Below, one piece after another: positions 44,142 through 51,888 of a stretch of 64,000 nucleotides of DNA. Each line of letters starts with the position of its first letter. Positions within the stretch are counted from its first letter, which is position 1. The DNA comes from Ferrovibrio sp046294345. GTDB taxonomy: Bacteria; Pseudomonadota; Alphaproteobacteria; Ferrovibrionales; Ferrovibrionaceae. A program made the position numbers and the translations under genes. The notes below the pieces were generated by a model. The model did not search any database. It was not told the DNA's origin and saw nothing but the letters and a program-made list of their open reading frames with translations. The stretch covers positions 102,374-166,373 of the forward strand of contig JBKBJT010000001.1 of assembly GCA_046294345.1 (NCBI GenBank). Direction: 5' to 3'.

Positions 44142-44290
44142 TGACCCCCGACACGCCTTTTCCCTCTTGCGCTGCGGATGCGAAGGGATTAGTTTGTGCA
44201 TCGCAACAAGCTTCCGGTTTGTTGCATGCCCTTCTCGGGCGTTTCCTCCCTAGACTTGGGCCGCATCTTCGATGCGGCCCCTTTTTTTTG
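44142..44290 (+). ncRNA. Candidate small RNA ending in a strong terminator
   Basis: A gene-free plus-strand interval ends in a textbook terminator (44258-44289) that no upstream protein gene needs, because the preceding gene has its own. Upstream, GAAGGG (44182-44187) can pair with CCCTTC (44229-44234) around an inner hairpin GCAACAA (44203-44209)/TTGTTGC (44219-44225). Between this structure and the terminator lies unpaired TTTCCTCCC (44242-44250), an anti-Shine-Dalgarno motif typical of alphaproteobacterial regulatory RNAs. The 5' end is a guess from the end of the AT-rich promoter-like stretch near 44126-44140. The identity is unknown; 6S RNA was considered but not supported. Confidence 0.5.
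44258..44289 (+). terminator. Rho-independent terminator of the small RNA candidate
   Basis: GGGCCGCATC (44258-44267) and GATGCGGCCC (44271-44280) form a perfect 10-base stem with a TTC loop, then C and eight T. No A-run lies on the other side, so it acts on plus-strand transcripts only. Confidence 0.92.
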
Positions 44291-44389
44291 CCTTCTTCAC
44301 GGCCGTCCATACAGGAACGCCGGATTTCACAGCGGTTCCTTCGCGACCGATAATTACCTGAAACTCCGCGCGCTTCTTTTTAAGGGCGA

Positions 44390-45721
44390 TCAGGAATCAT
44401 GGGCTGCCACCGCCTCCTGCGGCGGCACCGCCAGCACCTTGTCGATGCGGCGGCCATCCATGTCCATCACCTCGAAGCGCCAGCCATGCCACTCCACCGC
44501 GTCGCCGGCCACCGGCAGGCGACCGAAGCGGGCGAGCAGGAAACCGGCCACGGTGTGGCCTTCTTCGTCGGGCAGATGCAGGCCGAGCCGGTCGGCCATG
44601 TCCTCGCGCGCCAGGCTGCCGTCGATCAGCCAGGATCCATCCTCGCGCTGCACCAGGCCGGGCGCCTCGCCATCGGGGAAGGCGAAATCGCCGGCGATGG
44701 TCTGCAGGATGTCGTTCGCTGTGACCACACCTTCCAGGCTGCCGAATTCATCCACCACGAAGGCCATGCCGGCCGGCGAGGCTTTCAGCAGAGTCAGCAC
44801 GTCCAGCACATCGGCGCTTTCATGCACCGCCGGCACCGGCTGCACGAAGGCGGCGAGCCCCTTGGCGGCAAGCTGGTCGCGGCCGCCATCGAGCAACGCG
44901 TCAAACACATCCTTCACGCCGATCATGCCGACCGGTTCTGAGATCGAGCCATGGGCTGCCGGCAGGCGCAGATGCATGGTTTCGCGCAGGCATTGCACCA
45001 GTTCGTCATGCGGCGCATCGAGATCGAGCCAGTCCAGATCGTGACGCGGCGTCATCACGCTGCGCACCGCGCGGTCGCCCAGTTTCAGCACGGCGGCGAT
45101 CATCTGGCGCTCGGCCGGTTCCACCGTGCCGGCGCTTTCGGCTTCGGCCACCAGATGGCGGATTTCCTCTTCGGTCACCGCTTCCGTGTTGCTGGCGCCG
45201 GCGCCGAGCAGGCGCAGCACGATCTTCGATGAGATATCGAGCAGCGAGACGACCGGGCTGGCGATCCAGGCCAGGCCGGCCAGAAACGGCGCCATGGCGG
45301 CGGCGATGGGCTCGGGCTTTTTCAGCGCGAGCTGCTTGGGCACCAGTTCGCCGATGATCAGCGACAGATAGGTGACCGTGCCGACCACCACCGTAAAGGC
45401 GATGCCGTCGGCCAGCGGTTCGGCCAGCAGATAGGTGGCCTCGATCCAGGTGGAGAAGCGGTCGGCCAGCGTGGCGCCGGAAAACGCGCCGGCCAGGATG
45501 CCGACCAGCGTGATGCCGATCTGCACGCTGGACAGGAAGCGGCCCGGATCGCCTGCCAGTTTCAGCGCCAGCTTGGCGCCGCGTGCCACGGCGGTTTTCT
45601 TGCGCGCCAAAGCCTCCAGCCGCGCGCGCCGCGCCGACACCACGGCGAGCTCCGACATGGCGAGCATGCCGTTCAGCAGGATCAGCGCCGCGATGAGGAT
45701 CAGCTCAAGCGCCAGCGTCAT
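44390..45721 (-). CDS. CNNM/CBS/CorC_HlyC-family membrane protein
   Basis: Protein of 443 aa of the hemolysin-C/CorC-like family thought to move Mg2+ or related ions. Order: CNNM (DUF21) transmembrane domain (1 to about 190, with SELAVVSARRARLEALA and LIIGELVPKQLAL), a CBS pair (about 215-345; VMTPRHDLDWLDLD, GMAFVVDEFGSLEGVVTANDI) that can bind nucleotides, and a C-terminal CorC_HlyC transporter-associated domain (DGSWLIDGSLAREDMADRLG ... MDMDGRRIDKVL). Length and arrangement are typical. Its 3' end lies about 100 bases from the small RNA terminator on the other strand. Confidence 0.9.
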   Translation of the reverse strand: MTLALELILIAALILLNGMLAMSELAVVSARRARLEALARKKTAVARGAKLALKLAGDPGRFLSSVQIGITLVGILAGAFSGATLADRFSTWIEATYLLAEPLADGIAFTVVVGTVTYLSLIIGELVPKQLALKKPEPIAAAMAPFLAGLAWIASPVVSLLDISSKIVLRLLGAGASNTEAVTEEEIRHLVAEAESAGTVEPAERQMIAAVLKLGDRAVRSVMTPRHDLDWLDLDAPHDELVQCLRETMHLRLPAAHGSISEPVGMIGVKDVFDALLDGGRDQLAAKGLAAFVQPVPAVHESADVLDVLTLLKASPAGMAFVVDEFGSLEGVVTANDILQTIAGDFAFPDGEAPGLVQREDGSWLIDGSLAREDMADRLGLHLPDEEGHTVAGFLLARFGRLPVAGDAVEWHGWRFEVMDMDGRRIDKVLAVPPQEAVAAHDS

Positions 45722-45895
45722 GTCGCGCCTTCAGGCGAAGCAGGGTGTGGGACAGGGCTGCGGAAGAACGGACGCGGCCGGCGAGAGCGGGCACGACGCC
45801 CGGACAAGGTCGGTCTGGCATAGCCGGGGGAATATAAGCGACGGCCCCGCCCGATGGCTAGGGGTCAGGCCGACGCCCGGTTGCATGGAAAGCGG

Positions 45896-46228
45896 TCAGG
45901 ACTCTGCTTCGGCTGTGTCGGCCAAGGCTTCGACCGGGGCTTCGGCCGCCGCAGCGACGCGGCGCTTGCGTTTCGGCGCAACCGGCTGTTCCGCCGCGGT
46001 TTCGGCGGCCAGGCGCTTTTCTTCCTGGCGACGGGCGGCCGTCTCGGCCTGTTCGGCGTCGCGGGCCAGGCGCAGCGCCCGCAGACGCTCCACCTTGGCG
46101 GTTTCCGCGCGGCCCCGTTCTTCCTGGAAACGGCGCGCTTCGGCCGCTTCGCGTTCGCGCAGGGCGGTCTTCTTGAAACGCTCCTCGGCGCGGAGACGGG
46201 CAACTTCGGCGGTGGTGGCAGACGACAT
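45896..46228 (-). CDS. Small Ala/Glu/Arg-rich coiled-coil protein (DUF6481-like)
   Basis: Product of 110 aa, almost wholly charged helix: ERFKKTALREREAAEARRFQ and RLARDAEQAETAARRQEEKR suggest a single long coiled coil, followed by a basic PKRKRRVAAAA patch and an acidic tail. The pattern recalls DUF6481-type small proteins of alphaproteobacteria, from memory. No catalytic feature. ATG 46228 is chosen because AAGGATCG precedes it; a longer frame upstream is not coding-like. Function unknown. Confidence 0.65.
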   Translation of the reverse strand: MSSATTAEVARLRAEERFKKTALREREAAEARRFQEERGRAETAKVERLRALRLARDAEQAETAARRQEEKRLAAETAAEQPVAPKRKRRVAAAAEAPVEALADTAEAES

Positions 46229-46481
46229 ATGGCGATCCTTAATCGATTGAAGGGAAAACCCGTCGCCGGCCGACGGGACAATTCGCCAGATCGGACTATG
46301 CCGATGCGACGGAACGAAAGATCGTATGGTGGAGTTCATCCGGAGCAGGAACCAATAGGTATCCCCGCCCAGGCGGCCTGAAAAAACAGGCATGGCCGCA
46401 CGTAACCGGCCTTATGGTCCCGTCAATATAGCGCAGATCGCCCATAAAGGCCATAGCGCCGCCTGCGCCGGGTTATGGCGC

Positions 46482-46574
46482 TCAGAACCGCAGTCTCAGC
46501 CATGTCATGGCGATGCTGATGCAGCCGGATACCAGCATCAGCAGAATCCACAAAGCAGCGTTCCTCTGCCGCAT
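46482..46574 (-). CDS. Possible 30-residue single-span micro-protein
   Basis: A 30-codon frame from ATG 46574 gives a product with one hydrophobic helix (ALWILLMLVSGCISIAMTWL) flanked by RQRN and RLRF, a typical membrane micro-protein. It begins seven bases after the stop of the next upstream gene. The ribosome site is weak, so the call is tentative. Confidence 0.3.
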   Translation of the reverse strand: MRQRNAALWILLMLVSGCISIAMTWLRLRF

Positions 46575-46581
46575 GGGATGC

Positions 46582-46836
46582 TCAGGCCGTAACCGTCAGT
46601 GCCCGGGCCAGATCGGCGGGCAGACCGCGCGGCACTTCGCGGTCGCCATGCAGGATGGCCGTCAGGATATCGCCGGTCATGATGAGTTTTGCCGCCAGTT
46701 GCGCGATCGTCATGCCGCGCGCATGGCAGATATCGGCGAAACAGAGCTGCATGCCGGCGGGATAGAACAATCTGCCCTGCCGGCGCTCCGGCCGGCACAG
46801 CATGACGATGCTGGCATTCGGCAGGATATTCGCCAT
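46582..46836 (-). CDS. Small protein with helix-turn-helix-like segment, unknown function
   Basis: Product of 84 aa. The C-terminal half, GMTIAQLAAKLIMTGDILTA followed by ILHGDREVPRGLPADLARAL, has the length and spacing of a Cro/XRE-type helix-turn-helix with a trailing helix, while the N-terminus (IVMLCRPERRQGRLFYPAGM) is a short strand-like part. No partner toxin or phage gene is near. It is in the run of small minus-strand genes from 47755 to 46482. The start at 46836 is the most natural; a longer frame exists. Confidence 0.5.
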   Translation of the reverse strand: MANILPNASIVMLCRPERRQGRLFYPAGMQLCFADICHARGMTIAQLAAKLIMTGDILTAILHGDREVPRGLPADLARALTVTA

Positions 46837-46873
46837 CACAGTACTCCGGGCGGTTCCCCGCATGGCGAGGGGC

Positions 46874-47233
46874 TCAGCTTTCCCGCGCCAGGATCTGCGT
46901 GCAGGCATTGACCACGTCGCTTTCCGCCGTTTCGCGGCCCGGCATGACGGCGAATTTCTCCGCCAGTTCGCGCCGCAGGGTCCAGTTCAGCGATGCCGTA
47001 TCCGGCGTCGCGACCCGCGCCTGCGCGGCGCAGATCATCGCCTGCTGCTCGACCGCGCTGGCATGGCTCTGCCGGTCGGCACGGCCCTGGGTGACCTGCC
47101 AGCCCATGGAATTGGAAATCAGCGGGCCGGCGACAAGGCCGATGGCCAGGGCGACGGCCACCGGCTTGATGCTGGTCCAGCGCTCGCCGAACCGTTGCTG
47201 CCAGGTCGTCTTGCCGTCAATGGATGATGACAT
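46874..47233 (-). CDS. Small membrane-anchored protein of unknown function
   Basis: Product of 119 aa with one span (VAVALAIGLVAGPLISNSMG, about 25-44) after a short cytoplasmic head containing TTWQQRFGERW. The part outside the membrane (about 45-119) is helical, with two well-separated cysteines (MICAAQARV and VNACTQIL) that could form a disulfide in the periplasm. GGAGG lies nine bases before the ATG. I do not recognise the family. Confidence 0.65.
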   Translation of the reverse strand: MSSSIDGKTTWQQRFGERWTSIKPVAVALAIGLVAGPLISNSMGWQVTQGRADRQSHASAVEQQAMICAAQARVATPDTASLNWTLRRELAEKFAVMPGRETAESDVVNACTQILARES

Positions 47234-47310
47234 CGCAAATATCCTCCGCCGCCTTGCCGTGCGGCCTGCTGTGCGGATGACTGAAACCGGCGCCGCCGGC
47301 AAAGCGACGC

Positions 47311-47571
47311 TTAAAATGGCTTCGGTGTGTCGAGCATGCGTCGATGCGCCTGCGCCGTTCTGCGGAAAAACCGCCTGAATTGCGGTTCGCTCAATCCGGC
47401 GCTGCGCAGCGCGAGCTGCCCGGCTTCATCGGCCAGCAGCAGATCCAGACGGATATTGACCGGGCCCGTCCCGGTCTGGGCGGCAATGCGGACAGTTGGG
47501 TCCCCGTAACCCATGCTGCCAGGAACTGTTGCGCGTAACAGCCGGGAAGAAAACGGCAGAACGTTGCTCAT
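47311..47571 (-). CDS. Small hypothetical protein
   Basis: Product of 86 aa. No signal peptide or span. A glycine-proline turn (GSMGYGDP), a beta-like VNIRLDLLLADEAG and a basic C-terminal helix (EPQFRRFFRRTAQAHRRM) are the only visible features; the basic helix could bind nucleic acid. GGGGAG lies about eight bases before the ATG, which supports translation. Part of a run of small minus-strand genes. Function unknown. Confidence 0.55.
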   Translation of the reverse strand: MSNVLPFSSRLLRATVPGSMGYGDPTVRIAAQTGTGPVNIRLDLLLADEAGQLALRSAGLSEPQFRRFFRRTAQAHRRMLDTPKPF

Positions 47572-47611
47572 GCGATTTTCTCCCCGGTGAAACAGTCAAG
47601 CGGTGAAACGG

Positions 47612-47755
47612 TCAGGCTTTGGCGTCGCCCTGCTGCTGCACGGCGGCCGGCGCCTCGGCCGGACCCTGCTGCTGCGGCTGCGTTTCAGCGGCCTTGGCAT
47701 CGGCGACCTTCTTGTCGAGTTCGGCCAGATTCGGCTTGCCCTGAGACTGTGTCAT
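47612..47755 (-). CDS. Possible 47-residue Gln/Ala-rich protein
   Basis: A 47-codon frame from ATG 47755 to TGA 47612 reads TQSQGKPNLAELDKKVADAK and then a Gln/Ala/Pro tail (ETQPQQQGPAEAPAAVQQQG). It is hydrophilic, has no Cys, and looks intrinsically disordered. Codon use is like the neighbouring genes and the upstream 180 bases are AT-rich, fitting a promoter, but no clear ribosome site precedes the ATG. Confidence 0.45.
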   Translation of the reverse strand: MTQSQGKPNLAELDKKVADAKAAETQPQQQGPAEAPAAVQQQGDAKA

Positions 47756-47935
47756 GAAGATCACGCTTTCTATGCGGTGGAAATACCGCAGGCCTTATTT
47801 AGGCTTTTTACTTGGAAAAGTCCATGTATTTAAATAAAAAACCCTTTCATTTCAAATATTTATTGCTAGTTTTACTTTATAACAGGCTGATAAGCCTCCC
47901 ACATTTAAATATTTCTCTCGTTTTTTATTTTGGCC

Positions 47936-49015
47936 TTACCGTCCCAGCACGCCGTTCCACAATTCGGCCCAGCCCGCGCGGCTGAATCCCGGCCGTTCGG
48001 CCAGGCGTTCGGGCTCGCCCATCACGCGGTGCTGGGCATCGAGGCGGAAGCGCAGGCCCCAGAAACCCAGGATGCTGTCGCCCGGCATGCCATACCGATA
48101 ATCGCGCGCCTCGGCGATGAACCCGCCGGCATTGCCGACCGCCGGATCGGGTTTCAGCGTCCAGTGCAGGCGGCCGTCGGCGAACCAGCGGAACACGCCG
48201 GCCTCGTAGGTCGCCTCGGCGGCCTGCACGGCTTCGGTGCGGTCGGGCCGCGGAACGCTCTGCCACTGGATCGGCTGTTCCGCAAACGGCGAGGCGAAGC
48301 CGATCAGGATCGCATCGGGCAGATCGACCACGACGCGGCGCCACCAGGGCTGGAAGATCACCGGATAGGCCGCGACGCGCGCGACATCGGCCAACACCGG
48401 ATTCTGCGCGCGCAGTTCCTTACGCGCGCGATCCTGCATATGCAGGCCGATGCCCCAGGCCATGGTGGTGTAGAGCACGACATAGACCAAGGCGATGCGT
48501 CCCATGCGCTGCACATGGCGGGCCTTCTCGCGGCTGAACAGCCCGAACAGGAACACGATGAGCAGCGGCAGCGAATAAAGCGGATCGATGATCGGCATCG
48601 CGTCGATGGCGAAACGCACCTGACTGAACGGCGCCAGCAGCTGCGTGCCATAGGCGGTGAAGAGATCGAGCACGGGATGCGTGACGCAGCACAGCGCACC
48701 CAGCCACATCCAGCAATGGCGGCGGTTGCGATCCTCTTCCGTGTCGGCCGGCCTGCGGCGCAGGCGCTCGGCCTTCCAGATCATCCAGCCGATGGCGGTG
48801 CCGTAGACCAGCGTGGCCGGAATCGAATGGGTGATGGCGCGGTGATACAGCCAGCCATCGGTGATGCTCTCGGGCCCGAACAGGCCGGAGAGCACATCGA
48901 GATCGGGCAGGGTGGCGATCAGTCCGCCGGCGGCCACCGCGCGGCGGCCCAGCACGCGGCGCGCGCCGGCCTGGGCGACCACGCCGCCGAACAGAAGCTG
49001 TGTCACGCTATCCAT
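47936..49015 (-). CDS. YdjM-type membrane-bound metal-dependent hydrolase-like protein
   Basis: Membrane protein of 359 aa of the YdjM (LexA-regulated inner-membrane hydrolase, DUF457) family. N-terminal DSVTQLLFGGVVAQ, the ATLPDLDVL and YHRAITHSIPATLVYG segments and VTHPVLDLFTAYGTQLLAPF carry the conserved Asp and His residues that could bind metal. About six spans lie in 1-215; the rest is a soluble domain. ATG 49015 begins the conserved MDS N-terminus; an in-frame upstream start is less likely. The substrate of the family is unknown. Confidence 0.85.
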   Translation of the reverse strand: MDSVTQLLFGGVVAQAGARRVLGRRAVAAGGLIATLPDLDVLSGLFGPESITDGWLYHRAITHSIPATLVYGTAIGWMIWKAERLRRRPADTEEDRNRRHCWMWLGALCCVTHPVLDLFTAYGTQLLAPFSQVRFAIDAMPIIDPLYSLPLLIVFLFGLFSREKARHVQRMGRIALVYVVLYTTMAWGIGLHMQDRARKELRAQNPVLADVARVAAYPVIFQPWWRRVVVDLPDAILIGFASPFAEQPIQWQSVPRPDRTEAVQAAEATYEAGVFRWFADGRLHWTLKPDPAVGNAGGFIAEARDYRYGMPGDSILGFWGLRFRLDAQHRVMGEPERLAERPGFSRAGWAELWNGVLGR

Positions 49016-49099
49016 GGGAAATCCGACAGGAGGACATAAAACATGCCGCGACAATCTGGCATGCCCCGCCCGATTTTCAAGGCGCCGATTTTCAGGGCA

Positions 49100-49801
49100 T
49101 CAGGCCTCGCAGGATGGCCGGCTGCGCTGGACCTTCTGCCATTTCGCGCGCAGGGCGCTGGGGCGATCGGGATAACGTTCGTCGAGGAAATCGGCAGCCA
49201 TCACGCGGTCGGTGCGGAAGGTGCGAAAATCGCCGCGCAGTTCGCACCAGGCCACGATCATGCGCACGGTGTCGAAATAACCCACCGTGACCGGCCAGAT
49301 CACGCGCTTCGTCTCGCGGCCCTGCTCGTCGCGATAATCCAGCGCGATCTTGCGCCCGGTGCGGATGGCAAGCCGCGTCTGCGCCATGTCGATGGCATCG
49401 GGCTGCAGGTTCCAGCTTGGCGGCGCCGTGTTGGCCGGTTCGGCCGCATAGGGACGCAGGCGTTCTGGCACGGCCTGGGCGATCTTGGCGATCAGGTCCA
49501 GCGCCGCACGCCCCAGCACCGGATCGGCGCGGCGCGACACCCATTGCGCGCCCAGCACCGCCGCCTCGATTTCATCCGGCGTGAGCATCAGTGGCGGCAG
49601 GTCGAAGCCATGGTCCAGCACATAGCCCATGCCGGCCTCGCCGCGGATCGGCACGCGCTGCGCCATCAGCGCCGCGATGTCGCGATAGACGCTGCGTTTC
49701 GATGTCTCCAGTTCCTGCGCCAGCGCCTCGGCCGTCACCGGATGGCGGCGGGCGCGGCGCAGGATCTGCACGATCTGGAACAGGCGGTCGGCTTTTCTCA
49801 T
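49100..49801 (-). CDS. YafY-type transcriptional regulator (HTH + WYL)
   Basis: Regulator of 233 aa. The N-terminal winged helix (ADRLFQIVQILRRARRHPVT ... SKRSVYRDIAALMAQ, about 4-50) is of the DeoR/HTH_11 type; the WYL domain (about 130-215; KIALDYRDEQGRETKRVIWP, VAWCELRGDFRTFRTDRV) binds ligands or nucleic acid in relatives. YafY-type genes often sit beside, and divergent from, glyoxalase or GST-like genes, as here with the GST at 49938. Two identical inverted repeats in the shared upstream region could be its operators. Confidence 0.9.
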   Translation of the reverse strand: MRKADRLFQIVQILRRARRHPVTAEALAQELETSKRSVYRDIAALMAQRVPIRGEAGMGYVLDHGFDLPPLMLTPDEIEAAVLGAQWVSRRADPVLGRAALDLIAKIAQAVPERLRPYAAEPANTAPPSWNLQPDAIDMAQTRLAIRTGRKIALDYRDEQGRETKRVIWPVTVGYFDTVRMIVAWCELRGDFRTFRTDRVMAADFLDERYPDRPSALRAKWQKVQRSRPSCEA

Positions 49802-49869
49802 GGCCCATGTCTAACGAAGCGATGCTGACAGCATGGTGGCAGCAGGGGTTCACTACAAGTATTTCCCAT

Positions 49870-49915
49870 GGCAACGCCGCCGTTGCCGGCATTTCCTGGC
49901 AACGCCGCCGTTGCC
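49870..49915. promoter_or_regulatory. Two identical 18-base inverted repeats between the WYL regulator and GST genes
   Basis: GGCAACGCCGCCGTTGCC occurs at 49870-49887 and again at 49898-49915, repeat starts 28 bases apart. Each copy has arms GGCAAC and GTTGCC. They lie 23-68 bases before the GST start and 69-114 bases before the regulator start. Operator pair or tandem hairpins are both possible. Confidence 0.5.
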
Positions 49916-49937
49916 CCCTCATTCCCCGGAGCCGACC

Positions 49938-50738
49938 ATGAGCTATCTGCCGCCCGCCAGCCGCCCGCCGATCCGCCTGCATGGCGGCGGCCCCGCCTTC
50001 GGCCTGCCCGAGGTGAGCCCCTATACGATGAAAACCGAGGTGCAGCTTCAGCTTGCCGGCCTGCCCTATATCCATGTGCGTGCCCAGCCCGCCGACTCGC
50101 CCAAGGGCCAGTTGCCCTTCATCATCGATGGCGACGTGACAGTCGCTGATTCCACCTTCATCCGCAGCTATATCGAGCAGAAATACGGCCTCGACCTGGA
50201 TGCCTGCCTGTCGCCCGAGCAGCGCGCGGTGGCCTGGGCGATGGAGCGCATGGCCGAGAACCAGCTTGGCTGGGTGATGACCTATTTCCGCTATGCCGAC
50301 GATGCGAGTTTCGCGGCCGGCCCGGCGCGCTGGTTCGATGCCGTACCCGAGCCGCAGCGCAGCGAACTGCGCCGCGCCCTGCGCGAGAGAGTGATGGCCA
50401 ACCTGTTCGCCGTGGGCATCACGCGCCACAGTCACGACGAGGTCGTGCTGCTGGGTGTGCGTTCGCTGCGCTCGCTCTCGGTGCTGCTGGGCGGCAAGAG
50501 CTATCTGTTCGGCGAGCGCGCCACCGGCACCGACGCCATCGTCTTCGCCCAGCTCGCCAACATCCTCTCGCCCTATTTCGACAATGCCCTGCGCCGCCGC
50601 GCCGAGGGGTTTCACAATCTGGTCGATTACGTCGAGCGCATGATGGAGCGGTTTTATCCGCGCTTCGCCTGGCGCGCCTGCCAGAAGGGACAACCGGAAA
50701 AGATTGTGGCGGAAACAACGACGCCACGGGCGGCGTGA
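49938..50738 (+). CDS. Glutathione S-transferase-like protein
   Basis: Product of 266 aa. An N-terminal thioredoxin-like domain (about 12-95; PAFGLPEVSPYTMKTEVQLQ, KGQLPFIIDGDVTVADSTFI with the conserved cis-Pro and Asp-Ser) is followed by an all-helical C-terminal domain with FGERATGTDAIVFAQLANIL, the usual N-capping box of GSTs. The group is the metaxin/FAXC-like GST set, which often lacks a clear catalytic Ser/Cys. ATG 49938 has GGAG seven bases before. Divergent from the WYL regulator and convergent with the methyltransferase gene, one base apart. Confidence 0.85.
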   Translation: MSYLPPASRPPIRLHGGGPAFGLPEVSPYTMKTEVQLQLAGLPYIHVRAQPADSPKGQLPFIIDGDVTVADSTFIRSYIEQKYGLDLDACLSPEQRAVAWAMERMAENQLGWVMTYFRYADDASFAAGPARWFDAVPEPQRSELRRALRERVMANLFAVGITRHSHDEVVLLGVRSLRSLSVLLGGKSYLFGERATGTDAIVFAQLANILSPYFDNALRRRAEGFHNLVDYVERMMERFYPRFAWRACQKGQPEKIVAETTTPRAA

Positions 50739-50739
50739 A

Positions 50740-51366
50740 TCAACCCCGACGAAAGATCACCGTCAGGTTATTGGCCGGCATCTCGACCACCTGCATCCGC
50801 GTGAAGCCGTGCCCGATGGCCAGCGGCGCGACTTCAAAATCGAGGCAGCGCACGCCCCAGTCCGGATCGCGCGCCTTCAGGCTGTCGTCGAAGGCGGCGT
50901 TGGAGGCCGCGGTATGCGTGCCGTTGCGCCTGAACGGGCCATAGAGGATGAGCGGCGCATCTGGAGCACTCAACACGCGCGCCGCGCCCGCCACCAGCCC
51001 TTCGGCCGCCGCCCAGGGCGCGATATGGATCATGTTGCAGCAGAGCAGCGCATCGGCCTTCGCAAGCGGCCAGTCGGCCGCCATCACGTCGATGCGCAGG
51101 GCCGGACGGATATTGGTGGCCCCGCTATCGGCCGCATGGGCATCGATGGAGGGCAGGGCCTCGGCCTCATAGTCGCTCGGCTGCCAGACCAGCGGCGCGA
51201 GCTGCGGCGCCATGAAGGCGGCATGCTCGCCACTGCCGCTGGCGATCTCCAGTAGCAGGCCTTCTTTTGGCAAGACATCGCGCAGCACTGCCAGGATGGC
51301 CTCGCGGTTGCGCAGGGTGGCCGGGGCGTGGCGGCGCGGATCGACGGTCTGGTTCATACCTGTCAT
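50740..51366 (-). CDS. DUF938 SAM-dependent methyltransferase-like protein
   Basis: Product of 208 aa. The opening MNQTVDPRRHAPATLRNREA, the SAM-binding loop LLLEIASGSGEHAAFMAPQL, and ICCNMIHIAPW-like ALLCCNMIHIAPW and LILYGPFRRNG segments define the DUF938 family of class I methyltransferase fold. The substrate is unknown. The start is ATG 51366 or ATG 51357; the longer upstream frame has no ribosome site and odd composition. It is convergent with the GST gene. Confidence 0.87.
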   Translation of the reverse strand: MTGMNQTVDPRRHAPATLRNREAILAVLRDVLPKEGLLLEIASGSGEHAAFMAPQLAPLVWQPSDYEAEALPSIDAHAADSGATNIRPALRIDVMAADWPLAKADALLCCNMIHIAPWAAAEGLVAGAARVLSAPDAPLILYGPFRRNGTHTAASNAAFDDSLKARDPDWGVRCLDFEVAPLAIGHGFTRMQVVEMPANNLTVIFRRG

Positions 51367-51570
51367 CGTAACCGGGATCACAGGGCTGCGGCAAAGCGCC
51401 CACCTGCGGCGAAGCCCGGTTGACGGCAGCGCGAAGTGGCGCTTAGACTGGCTGCCATGACCGCGACCTACCGCTTCTGGCATTATTTTACCTCCTCCCA
51501 TACGGGCGGCGCGCAGGTCATTGTCTGAACCATTGCAGCCGCCGAGGTCGGCGGCTTGCAACATCACAGA

Positions 51571-51615
51571 AGGTCTCCGGCCCGGTGGCTCACAACCCGG
51601 CCCTCAAGGAGACCT
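51571..51615 (+). promoter_or_regulatory. Leader inverted repeat that covers the ribosome binding site of the S4 gene
   Basis: AGGTCTCC (51571-51578) and GGAGACCT (51608-51615) are perfect complements. The second arm contains the GGAG ribosome site of the gene starting at 51619, three bases later. When paired, the site would be hidden, which suggests translational control. Confidence 0.5.
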
Positions 51616-51618
51616 CTC

Positions 51619-51888
51619 ATGCAAACCCCCACTTCTGAACCGACCGAACTCGGCCTGCCGCAGGTATCGCTGCAGAAATCGCACCTGGCCGAAGGCGTGT
51701 CGCTCGCCGAACTGCTGGTACTGACCGGCCTGGCGGTGAACCGCGACGCCGCGCGCAAGCTGATCACCCTGGGCGAGACCAGCATCGACGACCGCCCCAT
51801 CGACAACGCCATGGAACGCGTGCGGTTGTCTGACGGCATGATCCGCATCGCCGCCGGTGCCGCCCAGGTGCTGCTGCGCGCGGTGTGA
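51619..51888 (+). CDS. Stand-alone S4 RNA-binding domain, like the C-terminus of tyrosyl-tRNA synthetase
   Basis: Product of 89 aa. After about 25 polar residues comes one S4 domain: VSLAELLVLTGLAVNRDAAR, KLITLGETSIDDRPIDNAME and a closing IRIAAGAAQVLLRAV. The LxELLVxTGLAxxxxxARKLI pattern is that of the C-terminal S4 domain of bacterial TyrRS rather than of HslR or RsuA, but no synthetase core is present and the frame starts cleanly. Likely to bind structured RNA. Its own ribosome site is inside a hairpin, so autoregulation is conceivable. No partner gene is evident; the downstream 540 bases are gene-free. Confidence 0.8.
   Translation: MQTPTSEPTELGLPQVSLQKSHLAEGVSLAELLVLTGLAVNRDAARKLITLGETSIDDRPIDNAMERVRLSDGMIRIAAGAAQVLLRAV

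Noticed and set aside
44142..44290. 6S RNA identity for the small RNA candidate
   Set aside because: I could not build the 6S closing stem and central bubble, and the neighbours are not the usual zapA or ligase genes.
51457..51528. A 23-codon frame upstream of the S4 gene leader
   Set aside because: No ribosome site and no similarity; possible leader peptide but not supported.
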